Of a DNA stretch of 64,000 nucleotides, positions 58,345 to 64,000 are shown piece after piece (position 1 is the stretch's first letter; every line of letters starts with the position of its first letter). The DNA is from Choricystis sp. odSpoLacu1 (lineage: Eukaryota > Chlorophyta > Trebouxiophyceae). The notes beneath the pieces are model-generated. The model made no database searches, was not told the origin of the DNA, and worked only from the letters and a program-made list of their open reading frames with translations. A program made the translations under genes and the position numbers. The stretch spans positions 62,001-126,000 of the forward strand of contig OY253664.1 of NCBI GenBank assembly GCA_958009055.1, in the 5' to 3' direction.

Positions 58345-59136
58345 TCACGCACACACGCCTTCTCTTCCATCACACCGCGCGCCGCTGCCGCCGTCCAGCA
58401 CCGCCACCCGGTCGAACAGGCGCGCGTTCTCGTCGCGCGCCGCCCGCGCGGCCGTGTCGGCCGCGTCTGCCCTCGCCTCGGCGGCCGCCGCCCGGGCTTG
58501 GGCTTCAGTGGCCAGGCGGCGGGCGGCGTCCGTGGCGCGCAGGGCGGCGTCCACGTCGGCGCGGGCGGCGGCCAGGGTGGCGGCCGCGTCCGCGCGCGCG
58601 GCTGCTTCGTCTTCTGCGTCGGCCGCCGCGGCCGACGTCAACGCCGCCACGTCAGCAACAGCAGCATCCCGCTCAGCCGCCAGGTCGGCCGCCCGAGACG
58701 CAGCGGCGGCGGCCGCCGCGTCGGCCGCGTCTGCGCGGCGCGCGGCGGCCGCGTCGGCCGCCTCGGCAGCGGCCGCCCGGGCGCGGGCAGCTTTCTCACC
58801 GTGCCGGGCGGCGGAGATGTCGTCTTCGGTGGTGATTGTGCAGGACAAGCGGCGGAGGGCGGCGGTGGCGACGCTGTCAAGGCGGGCCGCTACCGCCGCG
58901 GCGGCCGCTTCTCGCGGCGACACGACGGGAGGGTGGGGGCAAGACGCGGTCTCCCCACCGCCCACCCGGCGGGCGGCAGCCAGGGCGACCGCCGCGCGGG
59001 CCACGTCGCGCAGCAGGGCGGCGGCCAGGGGGGCGGCGGAGGGGGGGAGGTCGGAGGCGCCAGGGTAGCCCAAGGCAGAGAGCTGGCGCCGCAGGGAGGC
59101 GAGGGAGGGGGCTGGGTGGGTGGGTTGGGGGTGCAT
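58345..59136 (-). CDS. CEP135/Bld10-like coiled-coil protein, short form
   Basis: Single exon, 263 residues. The N-terminus LASLRRQLSALGYPGASDL followed by LAAALLRDVARAAVAL resembles the start of CEP135/Bld10 and TSGA10 (LRRKLD.LGY...LVERLL.DL). The rest is one long Ala/Arg/Asp/Glu coiled coil with heptads (AARARAAAAEAADAAAARRA and so on). CEP135/Bld10 is a cartwheel-spoke protein of centrioles and basal bodies; the full proteins are over 1000 residues, so this is truncated, a fragment of a longer gene with exons I did not find, or only analogous. Coiled coils of low complexity give weak homology evidence, so the call rests on about 40 residues. Confidence 0.4.
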   Translation of the reverse strand: MHPQPTHPAPSLASLRRQLSALGYPGASDLPPSAAPLAAALLRDVARAAVALAAARRVGGGETASCPHPPVVSPREAAAAAVAARLDSVATAALRRLSCTITTEDDISAARHGEKAARARAAAAEAADAAAARRADAADAAAAAAASRAADLAAERDAAVADVAALTSAAAADAEDEAAARADAAATLAAARADVDAALRATDAARRLATEAQARAAAAEARADAADTAARAARDENARLFDRVAVLDGGSGARCDGREGVCA

Positions 59137-59406
59137 GGTTGTGCGAGTGTGGGAGAAGAAGAGGTGGGGGTTGTTGATCGTGTCGGCCGTTTCGGGGGTG
59201 GGTGAGGGAGAGGAAAGGGGAGTGAACGACGACGACGGCCGAGCGAGCCACTCTTCGCGCATTTGTGTGCCCGCCGCCCCGCGCTCCCTCCTCCCGCCCC
59301 TCGCGCGTCGGCCCCACACACTCACGCACGACACACCCACACACAACCACGCACTAGGCGCCTAGCCGCATCCCTCCTCCACCCCGCTCCCAACCCCTCC
59401 CCTCAA

Positions 59407-60245
59407 ATGCGGCGCAAACGCCACAAAGCCACACGCCGCGCCCTCCGCTTCCTGCGCGTCAACTGCGGCTTTCGGGAGCCGTACAAAGTGTTACTGGACG
59501 GCAACTTTGTGCACGCCCTGAGGACGGGCCCGGGCGGCGGGGCGACGACGCCCGACGTCGCCGTCGCGCGGCTGCTCGGCGGCCGCGCACGCGTCCTCAC
59601 CACGCGCTGCGTCCTGGCCGAACTGGCGGCCCTGGGGGGCGAGTACGCAGGCACCGCCGCCACCCTGAAAGCCGCGGCCGCGGTGCACAAGTGTGGGCAT
59701 GAAGGGAGCCCTCTGGGTGCGGCGGCCTGTCTGCGTGCGTGTATCGGTGGTTCCAACGCAGACCACTTCCTGGTCGCCACCCAGGACCGCCGCCTGCGGG
59801 CCGCCCTGGCGGGCGTGCCTGCAGGGGCCGCCCTGTTTGTAAGCGCGGCGGGACCCGCGATCGAGCCGCCGAGCGAGGCGCAGCGCGCGGCGGCGCGCGG
59901 CGCGGCGTCCGCCGCGCGCGCGCGCCGCGCGCCGACGAGCTGGCCACCGCGGCCGCCGTGGCTGGCGTCAGCGGTGGCGGCGTCAGTGACGGCGACGATG
60001 ACGATGGCGCCACCGCGCGGTCGCGTGCGCGGCGGGGGGATGGGTGGCGCCCGAGCGCGGCCGCGTTTCGGCGCAAGCGCGCGCGCGGGCCCAACCCGCT
60101 CTCAATTAAAAAGAAGGCCAAGCCGGGGGGGGGCGCGGCTCCGGCCGCCAAAGCGGGGGATGGTGGGGATGGCGGAGGGGCCAAGCGCAAGCGCAAGCGG
60201 GTGCGCGGGCGGGGGCGGGGCGAGGGTGAGACTGCGGCTGCGTGA
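59407..60245 (+). CDS. UTP23: UTP23-like rRNA-processing PIN-domain protein
   Basis: Single exon, about 278 residues. MRRKRHKATRRALRFLRVN, NCGFREPYKVLLDGNFVHAL, VLTTRCVLAELAALGGEYAG, the Cys/His cluster HKCGHEG...CLRACIGGSNADHFLVATQD and GPNPLSIKKKAK are the known UTP23 signatures. UTP23 is a small-subunit processome component with a mostly inactive PIN fold that binds snR30/U17 during 18S rRNA maturation. The frame breaks in the (GC)n run at 59913-59924; removing one GC joins ARRAP... to RADELATAAAVAG and the basic tail. The C-terminus KRKRKRVRGRGRGEG is a nucleolar-type signal. Confidence 0.9.
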
Positions 60246-60511
60246 AGGTGTTTTTTTTTTTGGCTACTTGTTTTTTGACTCGCCCCACTTTTGTTTTTGT
60301 AAACCAGCAAAGCGCCCCCCTCAAAAAACACAAAAATCAGTCTCACCAAGTCCTTCGTGTCCCACATGAGCACCAGTTTTGCGATCCTCACTTTCATCAA
60401 CGCCCCATGCACACCCGTGTGAGTCCTGAAAACCATGTCTTATCAACCCATCAACCTCTTTTTTGAAAATCAAGAACAACAAAACCACCCAAGAAAAAAC
60501 AATAAAATCAA

Positions 60512-62124
60512 TCAGTCGCCCCCGCCGCCCTTTTCTCCGCATCGCCGTTGCCGCTCCCCGCCGCGCCGCGCGATCACCGCCACGCCGCCCGCGGCCAGCA
60601 ACCCCACGGCTGCCCACGCGGCCAATGCGGCGGGCGGGGCACGGTCGCCCCACCCTGCGGCCAGACGGCGCCCTCCGCCGCTGCCGCCACCACTCGCAGG
60701 CACTTCGCCACGCGCCGCAATCGCGGCCGCGGCCGCCGCCACCTGTGCATCCCTCGCGGCCACGCCCCTCCGAATGCCAGGCAGCGTTGCCAACGCTTCC
60801 ACCACGTGGAACACGGCGTCCGCAAACCGGCGGGCGACGTCAGCCACGCCCGCCGCATCGGGCGGGTTGAACATGCGGAAACATTCTTCATACGTGGCCG
60901 CAGAATCCCCGTACATCTCCCACGTCATCGCAATCGGTACCCTCAACACGTCATACATGTAGTCGGTGGCAGTGCCGTGGGCCAGATAGCCGACGGCGGC
61001 GCCGCCCGAGCCGGTCGCGCAGCGGCCGCCACAGTGGGCGAGGTTGAGCGTGTCTAAAAGACCGACTGTGGCATTCTCAGTCGCTCCCGTCGGCACCGCA
61101 GCTGCGTGATCCCACGGCATGAACAGGGCTTCCATGCCGGAGTGGCCGTTCATCCAGACGTGGGGTGCAAAGGAGGCTGCCAGCGCACGCAGCGCTGCAG
61201 GCTCAGGCTCATCAAACGGAGCGCGCCCGGGGAACTCTTCCCCGGGGTCATAGTCGCTCTCTTTGACGCCCCAGTCGACGCCCCAGTTGCGGTTGGGGTC
61301 GACGCCGCGCCCCGACTTGCGTTCGCAAAGTGCGCCCGCTTCCACGCGCGCCCTCCCCCCCTCATTCTCCATGGGCACAATCTTGAACACGGTGTGGGCC
61401 AGCGCGTCCGCCAGGGCGGGGGCGCCCGCCCGGCCGGGCACGTCGGCGGCGGCCAGGGCGCGGTCGGGGGAGGCGAGGTCGGCGAGGAGGGCGAGGGCGG
61501 CTTCCACCGTGATCAGTTCGCGGCCGTGCTCGCCATAGACCAACAACACGCGGAACTTGTCAGCGGTGGCTGCGTCCGTGGCGCGGGGGCTGCCGCGGGT
61601 GAGGCCACCCGGTTCTACGGTCACGACGCGAACAGCGCCGCGCGTGCGTGCGAGCGGCGACGGCGCGCGCACCGTGTCCAGGCGCATGGTGCCCGGGTTG
61701 GCGGCCACGATGGCGTGGATGCGGGACCAGACGCGGGCGCTGTGAGTGTGTGTGAGGGTGTTGGGGAGGAAGGTGGTGGGTGTGGGAAGAGGAGAGGGAA
61801 GGCGCGCACGGGCCTCCGTCTTGCCCTTCTCCGGGGCGCCCCTGCGCCTCGTTGTGCCCACACTGCCCGTGCCAAGCCTCGTTGACACCTTGTTATTGTC
61901 TCCCCCAGCTCCAGCGCGCGCACCGAGGCTTTCTGGGGGTGGGCGTCCGTCGCATTTTTTCTCACACGCCCCAATTCGACCCTCCCTCTCTCTCTCGTCT
62001 CTCACCTGGTGTGATACACCAACCAGTCTGGCTGGGCGGCGTCGGCCGCCGAGGCGGGGGCCGTGGCGGCAGCCAGGGCCAGGAGGGTAACCGCGGCCGC
62101 GGCGCGGCGTCGGAGCAGCGTCAT
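60512..62124 (-). CDS. M14 zinc carboxypeptidase, secreted or membrane-bound
   Basis: Exons 62006-62124 and 60512-61739 (junction AG|C), 448 residues. MTLLRRRAAAAVTLLALAAA is a signal peptide. The zinc site is LLVYGEHGRELITVEAALAL (HxxE) with a downstream His in MNGHSGMEALFMPWDH; GVDPNRNWGVDW has the substrate-binding Asn-Arg, and PIAMTWEMYGD the catalytic Glu. The C-terminus has a hydrophobic helix (AALAAWAAVGLLAAGGVAVIA) followed by a basic cytosolic tail, so the enzyme is likely a type I membrane protein of the secretory pathway. Substrate preference cannot be judged. Convergent with UTP23, divergent from RPB3. Confidence 0.9.
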
Positions 62125-62407
62125 TGAGTTTGGGGCGTGTGTGTCCGCGCGTTGGAGCACGCGCTGTGCACACACACAGAGATGGAGAGGAGACCCGCCA
62201 ACGCCCCAGGCACAGCCAGGGCGGTGGGGGGGGGGGCCCGCGAACAAAGGCGCGGGGGAGTGAGCAACGAATTGTCGTCGCTCTTCACTCTGTCGTCGGG
62301 AAAAAAGGCGTGGACGGCAGACAGGCAGGGGCGACACTGCAGCACCGCGCCTCACACACCTGCGTGTACACACCCACACACACGCACACGCTCCTTCCCC
62401 TCCCAAA
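62125..62407. promoter_or_regulatory. Divergent region between carboxypeptidase and RPB3
   Basis: 283 bases between outward-facing starts; both promoters must lie here. (ac)n-like stretches occur at 62350-62390. No specific element recognised. Confidence 0.4.
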
Positions 62408-63442
62408 ATGGCGCTCCCCGCACCCCCGCTTACCGCGCTGCGCCCGGCCGTCACGCTGCGCTCGCTGTCAGACGACTACGTCGAGTTCATGCTGTCCGGC
62501 GTGGACGACGCGTTTGCCAACGCGCTGCGCAGGGTGATGATTGCAGAGGTGAGGAAGGAGAGAAGAGGGGCAGAGGGGGGCGGCGGAGCACGAATTGCCG
62601 CCCCCTGACCGAAAAAACCAACTCCTCCTTCCCCTCCTTCCTTAACTCAGGTCCCCACCATCGCCATCGACCTCGTCGAAATCGAGGCCAACACCTCCGT
62701 CCTCCACGACGAGTTTGTGGCCCACCGCCTCGGCCTCGTCCCCCTCGTGTCGACCGCGGTCGACGCGATGGCGTCCCCCCTGGACGCGGCGGGCGACGCC
62801 GACTGGACGGACGTCGAGCTGAGGCTGGATGTGACTGCAGGTGGCGGTGCGGGCGGCGGCGGCGGGGATGGGGGCACGGTGGACGTGACGACGAATGACA
62901 TTGTGCTCGACCCAGCCCACCCCACCGTCAAACCCGTCGGCTACGCGCCCACGGGGGGGGGCGCCACGAAAGGCATCCTGCTGGCCAAGCTGAGGCGGGG
63001 GCAGGAGCTGCGGCTGAGGGCGGTCGCGCGCAAGGGGGTGGGCAAGGACCACGCCAAATGGTCGCCCGTCGCCACCGCCACCTACGCCCGCGTCCCCGAC
63101 ATCCGCATCGATGCACGGGTGGCGGCGGGGATGACGGACGCCGAGCGGGAAGCGTGGGCGTCGTCCACTCCCGGGGGCGTGTTCATCCACAACAAGGCTG
63201 CGGGCACACTGGAAGTCGCCGCCCCCGACAAGTACACCTTTGACGGGGAGTGCGTGGCCAAGGCGGCTGAGATGGGGCACCCCGGCCTGGTGACGGCGGG
63301 GGCGAGGCCGGGAGAGTATGTGTACAAGGTGGAGGGAACGGGCGCCCGCCCCGCGGTCGACGTCGTCCGTGCTGCGCTCGCAGTGCTGGACGCCAAGCTG
63401 CGCACGCTCAAGCGGGCGCTGGATGATGAGCCCGATGATTGA
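62408..63442 (+). CDS. RPB3: RNA polymerase II subunit RPB3, plant type
   Basis: Exons 62408-62548 and 62651-63442, phase 0, 310 residues. FANALRRVMIAEVPTIAIDL and LHDEFVAHRLGLVPLVS form the alpha-like dimerisation domain; KGILLAKLRRGQELRLRAVA and RKGVGKDHAKWSPVATATY are close to plant RPB3 (and its Pol IV/V relatives), not to animal or fungal RPB3. RPB3 pairs with RPB11 to nucleate Pol II assembly. The zinc-binding Cys cluster that plant and animal RPB3 carry after HRLGLxPL is absent, replaced by DAAGDADWTDVELRLDV and a Gly-rich loop. The Gly run varies easily, but no frame break is seen. Confidence 0.92.
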
Positions 63443-63563
63443 GAGTGGTTGAGAGGGTGTCTGTGTGTTTGGTGTGCAGCGGTGTTTTTTCTTTCTTTCT
63501 ATAAACGCTCAAAAACCCCGAACAAAAAAAAAACCCTCTTCTTTTAGGATTCTCTGCTAATCC

Positions 63564-64000
63564 TCACTCCGCCCCTGCAAACCGGGCCAACCGGGCTCTG
63601 CGCACCGCGTCCGTGTCGTCGTCATCGGCGGCGGGCGCGGGCGCGGCGGGTGGCGGCGGTGGCGCGGCGGCCGCTTCGGTCGGCTGTGCAGCCGGCGGCG
63701 CAGCCGGCGCCACGCCACCGCCCTGCGCTTGCGCCGCCAACAAACTGGCCAGCTCGGCCAGCTGGCGTGCGACGGCGGGGTCGGCGGCGCCACCGGGCGG
63801 CACACCGCCGCCGCCGCCCCCCAGCGACGCGACCGGCAGAAACGGCAGCGTGGCCCCCACAGCACCCGCGGGGGCGACCGCCAGCGGGAAGCCGGCCGGC
63901 AGAAAGATGGCGACCGCGGGGGCGGAGGCGGGCGCCTGGGGCGGGGCCGCAAAGCCGGCGGCAGCGGGCTGGGGTGCGGGTTGCGGAGGCGGCACGCCGG
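63564..64000 (-). CDS. Pro/Ala-rich protein, 3' part only (5' end beyond window)
   Basis: The frame is open from a TGA at 63564 to the right edge, at least 145 codons. Composition is dominated by Ala, Pro and Gly, with AVARQLAELASLLAAQAQGG as a helical piece and an acidic-basic end DDDDTDAVRRARLARFAGAE. I do not recognise a family. The helical/charged end looks like a conserved C-terminal motif, so it is probably a real gene rather than a chance frame. Confidence 0.5.
   Translation of the reverse strand, partial: GVPPPQPAPQPAAAGFAAPPQAPASAPAVAIFLPAGFPLAVAPAGAVGATLPFLPVASLGGGGGGVPPGGAADPAVARQLAELASLLAAQAQGGGVAPAAPPAAQPTEAAAAPPPPPAAPAPAADDDDTDAVRRARLARFAGAE

Overview
The window is a stretch of nuclear DNA from a eukaryote. 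Most genes are split by short GT-AG introns, base composition is strongly G+C-rich by eye, and every recognisable product is eukaryotic (eS10, Peter Pan/PPAN, exportin-1, UTP23, RNA polymerase II subunit RPB3, serine palmitoyltransferase LCB1, RP2). Plant-type features point to the green lineage, most likely a unicellular green alga: two AP2-domain proteins, a plant-type RPB3, an ALDH12-type P5C dehydrogenase, a long-chain alcohol oxidase, a KUP/HAK K+ transporter and an ILR3-like bHLH. The species cannot be named from sequence alone. I found no tRNA, rRNA, transposon, CRISPR or viral gene.

Layout. About 33 genes lie roughly one per 1.9 kb on both strands, often as divergent pairs. 1-11.2 kb: a FYR/U-box protein (cut by the left edge), an AEC carrier, a MerT-MerP-like metal transporter, an NFKBIL1-like J protein, a double-AP2 factor and an apyrase. 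12.6-20.8 kb: a secreted Lys/Ala/Pro repeat protein, a zinc-knuckle/AP2/DUF1995 fusion, eS10, PPAN and a minimal Sec7 protein. 20.9-32.6 kb: P5C dehydrogenase, fatty alcohol oxidase, a P450, an SDR and LCB1. 32.7-51.6 kb: KUP transporter, exportin-1, bHLH, a second SDR, an alpha/beta hydrolase, an MRS2-like channel with an EF-hand, malate dehydrogenase, a bZIP and a SERCA-type Ca2+-ATPase. 52.4-64 kb: two paralogous bZIPs, RP2, a CEP135/Bld10-like coiled coil, UTP23, an M14 carboxypeptidase, RPB3 and a partial Pro/Ala-rich gene.

Three window-wide patterns stand out. (1) Introns begin G-rich (GTGAGTGGGTGGGG-like) and end C-rich (CCCCACCCACTCACAG-like), so the two splice sites of one intron can base-pair. 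(2) Nearly all genes stop at TGA, while a P450 and a KUP transporter carry in-frame TAG and TAA inside conserved sequence, the TAA exactly at an invariant Gln. This suggests UAR codons may be read as Gln, with two counter-examples noted. (3) Eleven frame breaks in nine genes fall in or near G/C-rich low-complexity sequence, mostly homopolymers or (GC)n runs, and each is repaired by removing one base (homopolymers and the less certain RP2 case) or one GC unit (dinucleotide runs). This looks like assembly error rather than gene decay.
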